This document shows, piece after piece, positions 16,884-27,296 of a stretch of DNA of 64,000 bases. A model generated the notes under the pieces. The model worked only from the letters and a program-made list of their open reading frames with translations, searched no databases and had not been told where the DNA came from. The DNA is from Sideroxydans sp. (GTDB taxonomy: Bacteria > Pseudomonadota > Gammaproteobacteria > Burkholderiales > Gallionellaceae). Numbering within the stretch: position 1 is the stretch's first letter; each line of letters starts with the position of its first letter. The stretch lies in assembly GCA_027310725.1 (NCBI GenBank), contig DAIDAG010000028.1, forward strand, positions 1-64,000. The letters run 5' to 3'. The position numbers were made by a program, and so were the translations under genes.

Positions 16884-19800
16884 TCAATTTGGCTTCGGTC
16901 CGGCAGCAACGAAGCGGGCGATGTTTTCCAGCAATTCTTCTTCCTGATAGGGTTTGCCCATATATTCGTTCACGCCCAGCTCCATTGCATAGCGATGGTG
17001 CTTGTCGGCAGTGCGCGAGGTGATCATGATGATCGGCAAGTCCTGGGTACGGACATCCTGGCGCAAGCGCTTGGTCAGCTCGAATCCGTCCATACGCGGC
17101 ATCTCCACATCCAGAAGCATCACATCCGGCAATACATCGGTGAGTTGTTCCAGCGCATCGACGCCATCTTTGGCGGTAATGACCTGGTAACCCGAACGCG
17201 CCAGCAAGCGGCTTGTGATCTTGCGCACTGTGAGCGAATCGTCCACGACCATGATTGTCGGCAAACTGTGCACTGCCGGCTTGGCCGCTTTGGCGATCTT
17301 GCGCGTCACGACGATACGCTGGGTGAAAGCAATCGGGTTGAGGATAAGGATGACCGTGCCGCTACCGGACACCGTTGCTCCCGCTATCCCGGGCAAACGG
17401 GCCAATTGCGGACCAATGTTCTTTACCACCGCTTCCTGGTTGCCGAGCAGTTCGTCGACATGGACTGCGATGCGGCTTTCGCCGGAACGCAGCAGCAGAA
17501 CCGGATTGTGCGGCTGATTTAAGATCTCCGCCTCGTCGTCACCCAACAGGCGCGCCAGGAAGTACAGCGGATAGCGGGCACCCTGCCAATCTATGTATTG
17601 TTGTTTATATGACGCTTCCAGCGCGGCCGGTTTGAGCTGCTGCACGTTCTCGACCATGTTCGAAGGCAAGGCGTAAATGGACTGCCCGACACGCACCATC
17701 AAGGTTTGAGTCACCGCCAGCGTCAGCGGCAAGTGGATGGTAAATCGAACGCCATGCCCGGGGACGGATGCTACATCGACACGTCCGCCCAGCGCGGTGA
17801 TCTCGCTGCGCACCACATCCAGCCCCACTCCGCGACCGGAGATTTCGGTCACTTCCTGTGCGGTTGAAAGCCCCGGCGTGAATATCAGTTGCATCGCCTG
17901 TTCGTCGCTGATTTCCTCGTTTTCCTGCAACACGCCCGTCTCTACCGCTTTTTGGCGCACGCGCGCGATATCCAATCCAGCGCCATCATCGCTGAACTCG
18001 AACACGACTTCGTTGCTTTCCTGGCGCAGGGAGAGGCGAATCTCGCCTATCGGCTCCTTGTTTGCTTTTACACGCTGCTCCGATGTTTCCAGGCCGTGCG
18101 CAACGGCATTGCGCAGCAAATGTTCAAACGGGGCAGTCATCTTTTCAAGCACACTGCGATCCAGCTCGACCTCTGTGCCGGATAGTTCGAGGTTGGCGCG
18201 CTTGCCCAGCTCTTTGCCGGTCTGGCGCACAATGCGATAGAGACGTTCGCTGATGCTGGCAAAAGGCACCATGCGAATCGCCATCAAGCCTTGTTGCAGG
18301 TCGCGGTTAAGGTGAGCCTGCGCACTGAGTGCGGCCTCGGTCTCTGCAAGGTTCTTCAGCAGCGACTGTTGTACGGTCTGAACGTCGTGCACGCTTTCAT
18401 TCATGAAGCGCGTGACTTCCTGGAATCGGGTAAAACGGTCGAACTCGAGCGGATCGAATTTCTCCGCGCTTTCGCCGCTGACCGATATGCGCGCCTGCAT
18501 CTGTCCTTCGGCATGGATCTCGATCTCGCGCAGTTGTTTGCGCAGCCGGTTCACACTGTCGGTCAGGTCCAGCACGCTGCTCTTGAATTCGCGCAATTCC
18601 AGCTCGGCACGCGAACGCGCCACGCTGATTTCACCCGCTTCATTCACCAGCCTGTCAACCGTGTCGGATCGTACGCGCAGCAGGGCCGCCTGCATCGCGC
18701 GCTCGGCGCCGACCTCCAATGCCTGGGCCGGGACGATCTGCGTGACTTCGAATTGTTGCTGCGCGGCCTTCTCGGCAGATGGCTGTGGAGCGCCCGTGTC
18801 TACTGCCGCTTGCGGGATTTGCAGTTGCTCGATGGCACTACCGATACGATCCAGATAGTTATCCAGTTCACCCCATAGGTCTGCGTCATAGCCGCCCTCG
18901 GCCATGGTTCTTTCCACGCGATCTTCCACACGGTGAGTCAGTTCACCCAGGCGCATCGCACCTGCCATGCGGGCGCTGCCTTTGAGTGTATGCAAATTGC
19001 GCTGCAGATTGCGGCCCAACTGCGCATCGCTCGGATGTTCGCGCCAGGCGCGCAACGTGGATCCGATCTGAGGATACAGTTCGTGTGCCTCTTCGAGGAA
19101 GATGGGCAACAATTGCTCATCCACCTCGTCGTGTACGCCGCGTTCGATGTGTGCGGACCGTTGCCCGGATGGTTGTTCAACTTCCGTGGTTGCCGCAGGC
19201 CTTTCATTTTCTGCTTCCGGAACCGGCACGATCTCCGGCTTGATTTCCGGTTGCAATTCAAAGTCCAACCCGGTCTCGGCTACACTTTCAGGAACAACGG
19301 TCTCCGCTTCGGGTTCCGACACTTCCCGTGCCCGCAATTCCTCCGGTGCCTTCGCTGGAGCTTCCGCGGTGAACGCAAAGCCCGCCATGGACTCAGGTAT
19401 TGCTGCAGTTTCGGAGATATTTCCAACCGGCGCGGACAAGAGTTGAATTTCCGGTACCTGAACGGCCGACAGTTCCCCCGCGACCGCTTCGTTCTCGGCA
19501 ACTTCCCGATTGGCCTGAAGTTGGGCAATCAGCTCCAGCTCTGGCATGGGTTCCTGGCGGTGTTCTCGCACCATGACACACATTTCGTCCAGTTTCTGCA
19601 CCACCTGGTCGATGAGCATCATCTGCTGCTCGTTCACGATGTTCGGTTTGTCGATGCGTTCTTCGAGCCACTGTTCCAGCGCGTACGCAAGTTCGGCGAC
19701 CTGCGCAAAACCCATGGTGCGGTTCACGCCTGCCAATGTATGGGCGGCGCGCATGAACTCGTACGTGACGATATGCGATTCAGTCTCATGCAGTATCGCA

Positions 19801-22112
19801 AGTTGCTCATACAGCGCATGCACATGACCGGCTGCTTCTTCAGTTGCGATGTTGAACAACGCGAGAGACAGGCTGATCGATCCGACCTCGACAGGACCTT
19901 CGCTTTTACTTTCGATCGCGGGATTCTCGATCGCTTCGATTTGTTCTTCGGCTGCCGGCAGTTCAAGCCTGGACTGGGGTACAGGCTTGCCGTTTTCAAT
20001 GCAGTCGGCCACCGTGAGCAAATACGAGGTGTCGATGATGGCGCTGGTGCTGCCGCTGCTCAGCATGTCCACCCAGTGCTGGAACAGGACCTCGGCATCG
20101 CCGATCATGTCGAGCAACGCAGGGGTGGCCGGTTTGTTTTCCTGCAGCCATTTGTTCATCGCGCGCTCTACCGCCCAGGCGACTTCGCCCAGTTCGGTGA
20201 GCCCGACCATGCGGCCGCTGCCCTTGAGCGTATGGAACCCGCGGCGCATGGTCACCAGCGGCCCACGGCTGTCCAAGTGCAGGCGGCTGATCTCAAGATT
20301 GCTGCGCAAGGTCTCCATGACTTCGCGCGCTTCTTCCAGGAAAACCTCAAGCAACTCTTCGTCCTCGCCGCCCGTCCGGATCGAGACGCCGGTCGGCACG
20401 GCTTCTTCCTGCTTCACTGCCGCTTCCTCTTGTCCCGCCGCCGTGCGCATCTCCGCCATATCGTGCAAGACGCCGCTCAACGCCGAGGGGTCCGGCTTGT
20501 GGCCTAGCACCAGGCTGTGCACATATTCTTCCAATGTGCTGACAGCGGCGGCTACGTTGCGCATCTCCGAAGCCGATGGCGTCCCGCCCTGCACGTAGTT
20601 CTCGGTCATTTGGCGCAACAGGCCTATCAACTGCACCGCATCGTCCAGCGAGAGAATATGCAGCCCCCCCCGCACCTGACTCAGCATCCGCCCGATCTGC
20701 GACAACTCGGTCCGTTTTGCCGCATTATTGAAAAAAGCGTTCAGATTCTGTTCGATGTTTTGCAGATTTCCCTGCATCTCGACTGCCAGCGGCACCATGA
20801 CTTCCTGCTGTTCCATCTGGCAGTAAAGCGAGATCAGGCTGGACAGCTTGTTCGCGTCCTCCGGCATGCGCATCATGCCGCCCTGCAGGCGCGAACTCAG
20901 GATACGCGCCTGTTCCTGGAAACCGCTGCCCAGATGCTGGTAATGCTCTATCCCGCTGCCCAGCAGCAACAGGGCCATCGCCATATCCATGGAAATGCGT
21001 TGCGCACGCTCCGGCACATCGGCTTGCAGCGCGGCGGCGTGGATCTGTTTGCTCAGAAACTGCAGGGTATTGCGGTCAAGCTGCTCGGACAATCCGTGCA
21101 CCTTTTCCATGTCTGAAGCGAATTTCTGGCACGCACCTCCGGCTTCGGCGATACATTCTTCCCAGGATGCCTCGGCCACGTTAAGTTCGGCGCGCATATT
21201 ATCGAGCAAGGCGGCCGTCTCGCTCGGCGGCATGGGCTGGTCTTCAGGCAGGTAGACATCCAGTGCATAGGTATTTTTGATCTGTTCGACCGTATCGCTA
21301 ACGGAATGGCTGCGCGCAATGAGATACAGTGCTTCGCTGATCGAAACCTCTTCGTCGAAAGCGGTGCCGTCGATCAGCGCCTTCATTTTAAGGTCGATGC
21401 GGCTGAGCGATTTTTTGACGTTCAACTCCGGCGGGATGCCGTCATGGAGAAGGCAATCCAGCAGGCCGAACGCTACCCACCAATAGGCCCGCTGCTGATT
21501 CTGCGGCACGCAGACGATAACGCTACGCACTGACGACATCATCGCTTGCAAAGCTTCCGCTGTGCCGTCATGGCGCAGCCATTTCAGCAGCGCCTGTTGA
21601 TACTGCATGCGGGCAGACTTGATGTGCGCCGGTGCATCGCTCGCCTGGGGTTGCAGCAGCAGGGCCTCAGGCAGCTCTACCTGCAAAGAAGGGAAAAACA
21701 GGTCCACCTCGAAGGCCATTTCCTGTCCGCGCGCCTGAAGCAGTTCCTGATACTCGTGGAACAGGCGCAAGGCGGCATTGCTCGCACCGTCCGCGAGGGC
21801 ATCCAGATAATGAGTCAACCCAAACAACGCGCGGCGGATAGTTTCGCGGCGCGAGGCGTTGACATCCTCCGTCTGTTCGAGCTCCAGCAGAAGTTTTTCC
21901 AGCTCTGCACAGAATACCGACAGTCCTGTCAGCGTCAGCATGCGCAATACACCGCCGGTGCGGTGAAGCTCTTCCCGCGCATTCTTCAACGCCTGCCGGT
22001 TGGTTCCTGCAGACGAGAAATAGCTCTCCAGATCTCGGCTGATGTTCGCCAGCGAGCTGTCCAGCCCGGGCTTGACTGACAACAGCGGCAAGGGATTGAA
22101 TTGCTCCTGCAC
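16884..22112 (-). CDS. chpA: Chemotaxis-type hybrid histidine kinase ChpA/PilL
   Basis: A very large CheA-like kinase (1742 residues) of the type IV pilus chemosensory system. From the N-terminus there is a degenerate Hpt region (ELHRTGG, H50) and three clear Hpt domains with H627 ([12 protein letters not shown]), H791 ([12 protein letters not shown]) and H1041 ([12 protein letters not shown]). A Pro/Glu/Ala-rich linker precedes the third of these. Then come dimerisation helices, a HATPase domain ([12 protein letters not shown] near 1338, [11 protein letters not shown] near 1428), a CheW-like domain (about 1475-1600) and a receiver domain with D1668. It would receive input from PilJ through PilI and phosphorylate PilG and PilH. 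It starts 9 bp after the pilJ stop. Confidence 0.95.
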   Translation of the reverse strand: MQEQFNPLPLLSVKPGLDSSLANISRDLESYFSSAGTNRQALKNAREELHRTGGVLRMLTLTGLSVFCAELEKLLLELEQTEDVNASRRETIRRALFGLTHYLDALADGASNAALRLFHEYQELLQARGQEMAFEVDLFFPSLQVELPEALLLQPQASDAPAHIKSARMQYQQALLKWLRHDGTAEALQAMMSSVRSVIVCVPQNQQRAYWWVAFGLLDCLLHDGIPPELNVKKSLSRIDLKMKALIDGTAFDEEVSISEALYLIARSHSVSDTVEQIKNTYALDVYLPEDQPMPPSETAALLDNMRAELNVAEASWEECIAEAGGACQKFASDMEKVHGLSEQLDRNTLQFLSKQIHAAALQADVPERAQRISMDMAMALLLLGSGIEHYQHLGSGFQEQARILSSRLQGGMMRMPEDANKLSSLISLYCQMEQQEVMVPLAVEMQGNLQNIEQNLNAFFNNAAKRTELSQIGRMLSQVRGGLHILSLDDAVQLIGLLRQMTENYVQGGTPSASEMRNVAAAVSTLEEYVHSLVLGHKPDPSALSGVLHDMAEMRTAAGQEEAAVKQEEAVPTGVSIRTGGEDEELLEVFLEEAREVMETLRSNLEISRLHLDSRGPLVTMRRGFHTLKGSGRMVGLTELGEVAWAVERAMNKWLQENKPATPALLDMIGDAEVLFQHWVDMLSSGSTSAIIDTSYLLTVADCIENGKPVPQSRLELPAAEEQIEAIENPAIESKSEGPVEVGSISLSLALFNIATEEAAGHVHALYEQLAILHETESHIVTYEFMRAAHTLAGVNRTMGFAQVAELAYALEQWLEERIDKPNIVNEQQMMLIDQVVQKLDEMCVMVREHRQEPMPELELIAQLQANREVAENEAVAGELSAVQVPEIQLLSAPVGNISETAAIPESMAGFAFTAEAPAKAPEELRAREVSEPEAETVVPESVAETGLDFELQPEIKPEIVPVPEAENERPAATTEVEQPSGQRSAHIERGVHDEVDEQLLPIFLEEAHELYPQIGSTLRAWREHPSDAQLGRNLQRNLHTLKGSARMAGAMRLGELTHRVEDRVERTMAEGGYDADLWGELDNYLDRIGSAIEQLQIPQAAVDTGAPQPSAEKAAQQQFEVTQIVPAQALEVGAERAMQAALLRVRSDTVDRLVNEAGEISVARSRAELELREFKSSVLDLTDSVNRLRKQLREIEIHAEGQMQARISVSGESAEKFDPLEFDRFTRFQEVTRFMNESVHDVQTVQQSLLKNLAETEAALSAQAHLNRDLQQGLMAIRMVPFASISERLYRIVRQTGKELGKRANLELSGTEVELDRSVLEKMTAPFEHLLRNAVAHGLETSEQRVKANKEPIGEIRLSLRQESNEVVFEFSDDGAGLDIARVRQKAVETGVLQENEEISDEQAMQLIFTPGLSTAQEVTEISGRGVGLDVVRSEITALGGRVDVASVPGHGVRFTIHLPLTLAVTQTLMVRVGQSIYALPSNMVENVQQLKPAALEASYKQQYIDWQGARYPLYFLARLLGDDEAEILNQPHNPVLLLRSGESRIAVHVDELLGNQEAVVKNIGPQLARLPGIAGATVSGSGTVILILNPIAFTQRIVVTRKIAKAAKPAVHSLPTIMVVDDSLTVRKITSRLLARSGYQVITAKDGVDALEQLTDVLPDVMLLDVEMPRMDGFELTKRLRQDVRTQDLPIIMITSRTADKHHRYAMELGVNEYMGKPYQEEELLENIARFVAAGPKPN

Positions 22113-22121
22113 GTTCGACCT

Positions 22122-24143
22122 TTACAGCTTGAAACCGGATACGGAGCTGTTCAATTCTGTCGCCATGCTTTCTATCTGTGCAACCGAGGCGTTCGTGCGC
22201 TGCGTACTGTGCGACGTCTGTTCGGTGATCTTCAGGATGTCGTTCATGAAGCCCGCCACTTCGCGCGCCATATCCGTCTGTACTTGCGTGGAAACCGAGA
22301 TACTGTTCACCAGGTCGGCCAGTTCGTGCGTGGATTTCTCGATCTCGCGCAGCGCCTGACCCGCAGCACTGGACAACTGGGCTCCTTCGACCACACCCTG
22401 AGTGCTCTTTTCCATCGCCGTCACGGCATCCTGCGTGTCGCCCTGAATGGTCTTTACCAGCATACCGATCTGCTTGGTCGCCTCGCCCGAACGTTCCGCG
22501 AGACGCTGCACTTCTTCCGCCACCACCGCAAAACCCCGTCCCGCTTCGCCGGCCGATGCTGCCTGGATCGCCGCGTTCAGCGCCAGCACGTTGGTTTGTT
22601 CGGTAATGTCCGAGATCAGGTCCACGATCTCACCGATCTCCTGCGAACTCTCGCCGAGGCGCTTGATGCGCTTGGATGTGTCCTGGATCTGCTCGCGGAT
22701 GCTGTCCATACTGGATACCGAATTCTGCACCGCACGGGCGCCCTGTTCGGTCACTTCCAGCGTCCGCCGTGCCACTTCGGATGACTGGGCCGCACTGCTG
22801 TCGACCTCCTGAATCGATTTCGTCATGAGTTCGACCGCGCCGCCCGCATCGCGGATCTCTGCCGCCTGTTTCATCGTCGCGTTCAGGAGCTCCTTGGTAA
22901 CCGCACCGGCTTCGCCGGTGGCTCGTTCCACTTGCTTCGAAGCCGTCGTCACGCGCAAGACCAGTTTTCGCAACTCGTCGGTCGTGTAGTTGACCGAATC
23001 CGCGATCGCGCCGGTGATGTCTTCCGACACCGTCGCGCGAATTGTCAGGTCGCCGTCGGCCAGGTCCGACAATTCGTTCATCAGGCGCAGAATGGCCTGC
23101 TGGTTATTGCGGTTGGTTTGCCCGGCTTCGCGTTCGCGGCGCTTCGATTCGTCCAGATATATCTTGGATAGCATCAACAACAACAGGAGAACCATGCCGC
23201 CGGAGAAAAACACTGCAAAGCTGGACAGGCGCCCGGCCGTTGAGCCTTCATAACTGTTCACCAGATTTTGCGTCGCAGTCAGCAATTGATCGCCTTCTTC
23301 CTGGACACGTCGACCCGCCAGACGTGAGGTCAGCACATCGCCCGCGTTGGCGGCAATGAAACCCACCACCGATTGGTAGCCTTCAAAGTCATCCTTCAGC
23401 AGCAACACGGTCGCGTCGCTCTGCGGCATCTCGCTGATCAGTGCTTGTGCTTCACTCATCTTTGCGTCCAGCCCCGGCAAATCTTCCGTCGAGGCCGAAG
23501 TCAGCACCATCTGCACCGCGCTGGTTATCTGCTCCACCAGCAGGTTCAGACGGTCGGCTTTCTGTTTATAAGCGGGCGCGGCCCTGTCGGCAACCTGATT
23601 GGCCAGATTGATCATGTCGCGCTGCCCTGCGGCACCGCGTTGCAACGTCACCAGCAGCGGACGTCCTTTTTCCAGCTCGTCCATCAAGCCGCTCATACGC
23701 TTCCAGTGAGCCAGCAGATCATTCAGCGGGTCACGCGCAGCACCTTCGGTAGGGGGGAATTTTTCGCTGCCCTTGTCCAGCGTTTCGAGGATGGAGGAGA
23801 ACTCTGTGCGGGTATCTCCCAATTCTTCGAACGCAGCCGAGTCGCCCGAGAAACTGGCCGCCGCATCTTTCGCCAGACGTTGCGACAACATCAGCAATTT
23901 GGAAGATCTCGCTACATAGTGCGAGCTGTAGGATGTGTCGCGCGTATCGATATAGGTAAACGCAGCCGCGATGAACAGAAAAAGCAGCAGCAAAGCACCC
24001 AGTACGCGCAACTGTTTGTCGAAAGACTGTTTGCTGAACCACGGAATTTGTATCGTCTTGACATCTTTCGCCTTGAGTTCGCTCTTATTGGCGAAACTCG
24101 GCGATTTTTTATTCGTCCATTTGAACGGTAACTTAAATGCCAT
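22122..24143 (-). CDS. pilJ: Type IV pilus methyl-accepting chemotaxis protein PilJ
   Basis: The membrane receptor of the pilus chemosensory pathway; 673 residues from ATG 24143, which has a good ribosome binding site (AGAAGGAGAT). The frame continues upstream for 29 codons without family support. It has an N-terminal cytoplasmic tail, a first membrane helix (about 46-65, [16 protein letters not shown]), a periplasmic PilJ-type sensor region ([15 protein letters not shown]) and a second membrane helix near 305-325. A HAMP-like region and the MCP signalling hairpin follow ([21 protein letters not shown]). In Pseudomonas, PilJ senses surface contact through pilin. Confidence 0.95.
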   Translation of the reverse strand: MAFKLPFKWTNKKSPSFANKSELKAKDVKTIQIPWFSKQSFDKQLRVLGALLLLFLFIAAAFTYIDTRDTSYSSHYVARSSKLLMLSQRLAKDAAASFSGDSAAFEELGDTRTEFSSILETLDKGSEKFPPTEGAARDPLNDLLAHWKRMSGLMDELEKGRPLLVTLQRGAAGQRDMINLANQVADRAAPAYKQKADRLNLLVEQITSAVQMVLTSASTEDLPGLDAKMSEAQALISEMPQSDATVLLLKDDFEGYQSVVGFIAANAGDVLTSRLAGRRVQEEGDQLLTATQNLVNSYEGSTAGRLSSFAVFFSGGMVLLLLLMLSKIYLDESKRREREAGQTNRNNQQAILRLMNELSDLADGDLTIRATVSEDITGAIADSVNYTTDELRKLVLRVTTASKQVERATGEAGAVTKELLNATMKQAAEIRDAGGAVELMTKSIQEVDSSAAQSSEVARRTLEVTEQGARAVQNSVSSMDSIREQIQDTSKRIKRLGESSQEIGEIVDLISDITEQTNVLALNAAIQAASAGEAGRGFAVVAEEVQRLAERSGEATKQIGMLVKTIQGDTQDAVTAMEKSTQGVVEGAQLSSAAGQALREIEKSTHELADLVNSISVSTQVQTDMAREVAGFMNDILKITEQTSHSTQRTNASVAQIESMATELNSSVSGFKL

Positions 24144-24166
24144 ATCTATCTCCTTCTGGGCGTAAT

Positions 24167-24664
24167 TTACGCCCCGATCTGTAAAAATTCCGGTTGTTGC
24201 AGCAACTTTGCCATTTCCAGTTTGTGCCACACTTGTCCGCTGCCGTCCTTCAGGCGAACCTCACCGTCATCCTCGCTACGCTCCCAGTCCGTTGCATTGC
24301 GAAGACCCAGCACGCGCGACACCAGCAATCCGGCGTTGAAGGAAAACTTCTGGCCCGCCAGCAACACGCGACTTTGCCCTTCGTGCGGAATCACCGCCCC
24401 GCCTGTATAAACGCCGAAATCGACGATACTGTAAAGATTGCCCCGCACGTTGGCGACGCCGCAATACCACGGCTTGGTCAACGGCACTTGTGTCAGTGGC
24501 GGCGGAGGCAGAACTTCGTTGATATCCGACATATCGACCAGCCAGAAATCTTCGCCCACCTGCACCCCCAGGGTAGATACACCTTTTCTTCCGCCTGCTA
24601 CTTGGGCTTGCAGACGGTCCAGCACATTCTGTTGGAACTCGCGCAGATTGAAACGCTTCGACAT
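24167..24664 (-). CDS. pilI: CheW-like adaptor PilI
   Basis: A soluble adaptor of 165 residues linking PilJ to ChpA. The start at ATG 24664 ([11 protein letters not shown]) is preferred; an in-frame start 18 codons upstream runs into the pilH end. The CheW fold shows in [38 protein letters not shown] and [20 protein letters not shown]. It lies between pilH and pilJ in the conserved order pilG-pilH-pilI-pilJ. Confidence 0.93.
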   Translation of the reverse strand: MSKRFNLREFQQNVLDRLQAQVAGGRKGVSTLGVQVGEDFWLVDMSDINEVLPPPPLTQVPLTKPWYCGVANVRGNLYSIVDFGVYTGGAVIPHEGQSRVLLAGQKFSFNAGLLVSRVLGLRNATDWERSEDDGEVRLKDGSGQVWHKLEMAKLLQQPEFLQIGA

Positions 24665-24677
24665 AGCGGCCCGGTAC

Positions 24678-25043
24678 CTAGCCCAAAGCCGCGATTTTAC
24701 TGAGCAACTCTTCCGCACCGATCGGTTTGGTGATGTAGTCTTTCGCTCCCTGGCGCATGCCCCATATCTTGTCGGTCTCCTGTCCCTTGGTGGTGCAAAT
24801 GATGACAGGTATGTGCTTGGTCGCCGGGTCTTGCGTGATCGCGCGGGTCGCCTGGAAACCGTTCAGTCCCGGCATGACCACATCCATCAGTATCAGGTCG
24901 GGCAATTCGGTCCTGGAATTCTCCACGGCCTTTTCACCGCTCTCGGCATACACCACCGAATAACCTTTCTTGCCGAGGATATCCCCCAGCACGTGGCGCT
25001 CCGTTGCGGAATCATCCACGACCATCACCTTGTTAATTGCCAT
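24678..25043 (-). CDS. pilH: Response regulator PilH (single receiver domain)
   Basis: A CheY-like protein of 121 residues: VMVVDDSATERHVLGDILGK, the phospho-acceptor in LILMDVVMPGLNGFQATRAI, the Thr switch in VIICTTKGQETDKIWGMRQG and the Lys in YITKPIG. In Pseudomonas PilH favours pilus retraction or acts as a phosphate sink. Its start overlaps the end of pilG by 11 bp. Confidence 0.94.
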   Translation of the reverse strand: MAINKVMVVDDSATERHVLGDILGKKGYSVVYAESGEKAVENSRTELPDLILMDVVMPGLNGFQATRAITQDPATKHIPVIICTTKGQETDKIWGMRQGAKDYITKPIGAEELLSKIAALG

Positions 25044-25443
25044 ATTCCATTCCCCCGCTATGTTTGGTTGTATGCATAGTCACTGCTTCAATTAGGCTCT
25101 TTTTACTGAACGGCTTGGTCAGATACTGATCGGCACCGACCAGTTTGCCGCGCGCGCGGTCAAACAGGCTGTCCTTGCTGGTCAGCATGACTACCGGCGT
25201 ATTTTTGAATTCGAGATGGTTCTTGATGAGCGCGCAAGTCTGGTAACCGTCCAGACGGGGCATCATGACATCGACGAAGATGATGTCGGGCTTGTTGTCG
25301 ACCACTTTGGAAAGTCCGTCGAAGCCGTCTTCCGCAAGAAAGACCTTGCAGCCGGCCTGCGACAGAAATATCTCGCCGCTACGGCGTATGGTGTTGCTGT
25401 CGTCAATGAGCACCACACGGATACCAGCCAGACCTTCAGCCAC
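25033..25443 (-). CDS. pilG: Response regulator PilG (single receiver domain)
   Basis: A CheY-like protein of 136 residues with VVLIDDSNTIRRSGEIFL, IIFVDVMMPRLDGYQTCALI, VVMLTSKDSLFDRARG and YLTKPFSKKSL. In Pseudomonas PilG promotes pilus extension and cAMP signalling. It is the first gene of the minus-strand pil chemosensory run. About 140 bp separate it from the redoxin gene upstream, enough for a promoter, although I saw no convincing boxes. Confidence 0.94.
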   Translation of the reverse strand: MAEGLAGIRVVLIDDSNTIRRSGEIFLSQAGCKVFLAEDGFDGLSKVVDNKPDIIFVDVMMPRLDGYQTCALIKNHLEFKNTPVVMLTSKDSLFDRARGKLVGADQYLTKPFSKKSLIEAVTMHTTKHSGGMEYGN

Positions 25444-25587
25444 GTCGTCACCTTTTCCCTGATTGATCTACGTCCCTTTTACCGCGGACTCCCCGTACCC
25501 CAGATGCTACCGCATTTGTCCTCGTGCGTTCAATGTTTCCGCGCCTCTTGGTGCATCAGCGTTTCCGCGACACGGGATCGAGTGACT

Positions 25588-26145
25588 TCACTCAGCCTGC
25601 CTCCACTTTATAGAACAACCCATGCTGGCAATCTGTTCCCGCGGCCCCTGCCCGGTTTTCGCCACTTGCAGCATGGCGTTGAACAGGTCGCGTGGGGCGT
25701 CCGGCAAGGCCTCCTTGCGCGACGCATCCAGACGGCCGCGGTATTGCAGTTCGAGATTGGCATTGAACCCGAAGAAATCCGGCGTACACACGGCACCGTA
25801 ATCCTTCGCGATCTGCTGCGTCTCGTCCCACACGTAAGGGAACGGATAGTCGTACTGCCGCGCCACCAGCTTCATATTGTCGAACGAGTCCTCGGCATAG
25901 TCGGCCGGATCGTTGGACATGATGGCGATGCTGTTAATACCGTGCTGCTTGAGTTCGAGCGTGTCGCGGATGATGCGGTCACGGATCGACTTGACGTAAG
26001 GGCAGTGGTTGCAGATGAACATCACCAGCAAGCCGTTCTTGCCGCGTGCGCTTTCCAGCGTATGGCGTTTGCCGTCCACGCCCGGAAGGACGAACGGGCG
26101 GGCTTTCCAGCCGAAATCACACAGCGGGGGTTGCAGACTGACCAT
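25588..26145 (-). CDS. Thioredoxin-fold redoxin (AhpC/TSA-like)
   Basis: A 185-residue cytoplasmic protein; no signal peptide. The redox motif CNHCPYVKSIRDR (C45, C48) follows LLVMFICN. Later blocks are IAIMSNDPADYAEDSFDNM and the FPYVWDETQQIAKDYGAVCTP segment with the cis-Pro. It belongs to a family of thioredoxin-like proteins found widely in Proteobacteria that lack a defined substrate; a peroxidase or disulfide reductase role is likely. It is divergent from rsmE, with about 75 bp between starts. Confidence 0.9.
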   Translation of the reverse strand: MVSLQPPLCDFGWKARPFVLPGVDGKRHTLESARGKNGLLVMFICNHCPYVKSIRDRIIRDTLELKQHGINSIAIMSNDPADYAEDSFDNMKLVARQYDYPFPYVWDETQQIAKDYGAVCTPDFFGFNANLELQYRGRLDASRKEALPDAPRDLFNAMLQVAKTGQGPREQIASMGCSIKWRQAE

Positions 26146-26222
26146 GGTTTTTCCTCTCTAAAGGCCTGCGTTATTGTTCTGGGCATTATATTATCATGCC
26201 CGTCCCGACGCCCTTATCGACC

Positions 26223-26960
26223 ATGTCTGCGCCAAGATTCTACTGCCCGCCGCCGCTCCCCCTGGGCACTAACTGCGAGTTGCCGCCCGAAGCCGCCCAC
26301 CATGCCAGCCGAGTCTTGCGGCTGCGCGCGGGTGACGCGGTGCAGATCTTCGACGGGTTGGGCAATGCGCTCGACGCCGCCATCGACTCTATCCAGGGCA
26401 AGCATGTCGTACTCGACAACCTGCAGGCCGCCCCCGCGCGGGCGGAATCGGGGCTGCAGATCGTGCTGGCGCAGGCCATGTGCACGAGCGAGAAAATGGA
26501 CTGGGTAGTACAAAAGGCGACCGAGCTTGGCGCAGCCGAGATCGCGCCGGTGCAGACGCAACGCAGTGTGGCAAAGCTTACCGGTCCCCGTGCCGAGAAG
26601 CGCGCGGAACACTGGCGCAATGTCGCGGTCTCCGCCTGTGAACAATGTGGCCGCAACACCCTGCCGCAACTGCACCAGCCACAGGAACTGGGTACATGGC
26701 TGAACGAGATGCGCCACGCACCCGGAAGTAAATTCATCCTGTTACCCGGGGGTGCAGGCAATCTGCAATCCCAGCCCAAACCGCAAAGCCGCGTGACTCT
26801 GCTCATCGGACCGGAAGGCGGCTTCACGGCAGATGAAACCAATGTTGCGCAACAAGCCGGCTTCGTCCCCGTCCTGCTCGGACCGCGCGTATTGCGCACC
26901 GAGACCGCGGCCATCGCCGGTATCGCAGTGTTGCAAACGCTGTGGGGCGATTTCAACTAA
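26223..26960 (+). CDS. rsmE: 16S rRNA (uracil-1498-N3)-methyltransferase RsmE
   Basis: A SPOUT-class methyltransferase that modifies U1498 of 16S rRNA using SAM. The start at ATG 26223 gives 245 residues beginning MSAPRFYCPPP, as in the family. ATG 26196 in frame would add nine residues but lies right next to a TATTAT box that looks like its promoter. Motifs are AHHASRVLRLRAGD, KMDWVVQKATELGA, ERSVAKL-like QRSVAKL, SACEQCGRN and the knot LLIGPEGGFTADE with LGPRVLRTETA. Confidence 0.95.
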   Translation: MSAPRFYCPPPLPLGTNCELPPEAAHHASRVLRLRAGDAVQIFDGLGNALDAAIDSIQGKHVVLDNLQAAPARAESGLQIVLAQAMCTSEKMDWVVQKATELGAAEIAPVQTQRSVAKLTGPRAEKRAEHWRNVAVSACEQCGRNTLPQLHQPQELGTWLNEMRHAPGSKFILLPGGAGNLQSQPKPQSRVTLLIGPEGGFTADETNVAQQAGFVPVLLGPRVLRTETAAIAGIAVLQTLWGDFN

Positions 26961-26976
26961 CCGAAAGGAAGCTGCC

Positions 26977-27162
26977 ATGCCTTATGTCAATATACGTATC
27001 GCGGGGATTCTCAGCCGCGAACAAAAAGCCAGAATCGCCGAAGAGATCACCGATACCCTGGAACGCATCGCGCACAAGCCCAAGTCTTACACTTACATCG
27101 CGTTCGATGAGCTACCGGACGAGAACTGGGCGATCGCCGGCAAGCTCCTGGACGAGGAGTGA
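26977..27162 (+). CDS. 4-oxalocrotonate tautomerase-family protein (61 aa)
   Basis: A short tautomerase superfamily protein whose Pro directly after the initiator Met (MPYVNIRIAGILS) would be the catalytic base after Met removal. It has the size of a 4-OT subunit and ends in NWAIAGKLLDEE. A ribosome binding site AAGGAA precedes the ATG and the gene follows rsmE by 16 bp, probably in one transcript. The substrate is unknown. A second, related protein is encoded at 35031-35234. Confidence 0.9.
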   Translation: MPYVNIRIAGILSREQKARIAEEITDTLERIAHKPKSYTYIAFDELPDENWAIAGKLLDEE

Positions 27163-27235
27163 CGGTGTACGAGGCCGTTCCTGCGCCTGCGGCGTTGCCC
27201 TCCGTGCCGCAACCGTTACCCGCATGGATTTGAAA

Positions 27236-27241
27236 TATAAT
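27236..27241 (+). promoter_or_regulatory. Possible -10 box of argA
   Basis: A perfect TATAAT lies 56 bp before the argA ATG. No good -35 box is visible at the right distance, so this is only a candidate. An AAGGAG at 27279-27284 is the likely ribosome binding site, although its distance to the ATG is longer than usual. Confidence 0.4.
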
Positions 27242-27296
27242 CCCCCTGCTTAAATTTTGTGCTTCTTCACCGACTTTAAGGAGTTAACCGATCTCT

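Noticed and set aside
18933-20507. Long plus-strand open frame (524 codons) opposite chpA
   Set aside because: It is antisense to a fully supported multidomain kinase and its translation has no recognisable family; GC-rich codon use leaves the opposite strand open.
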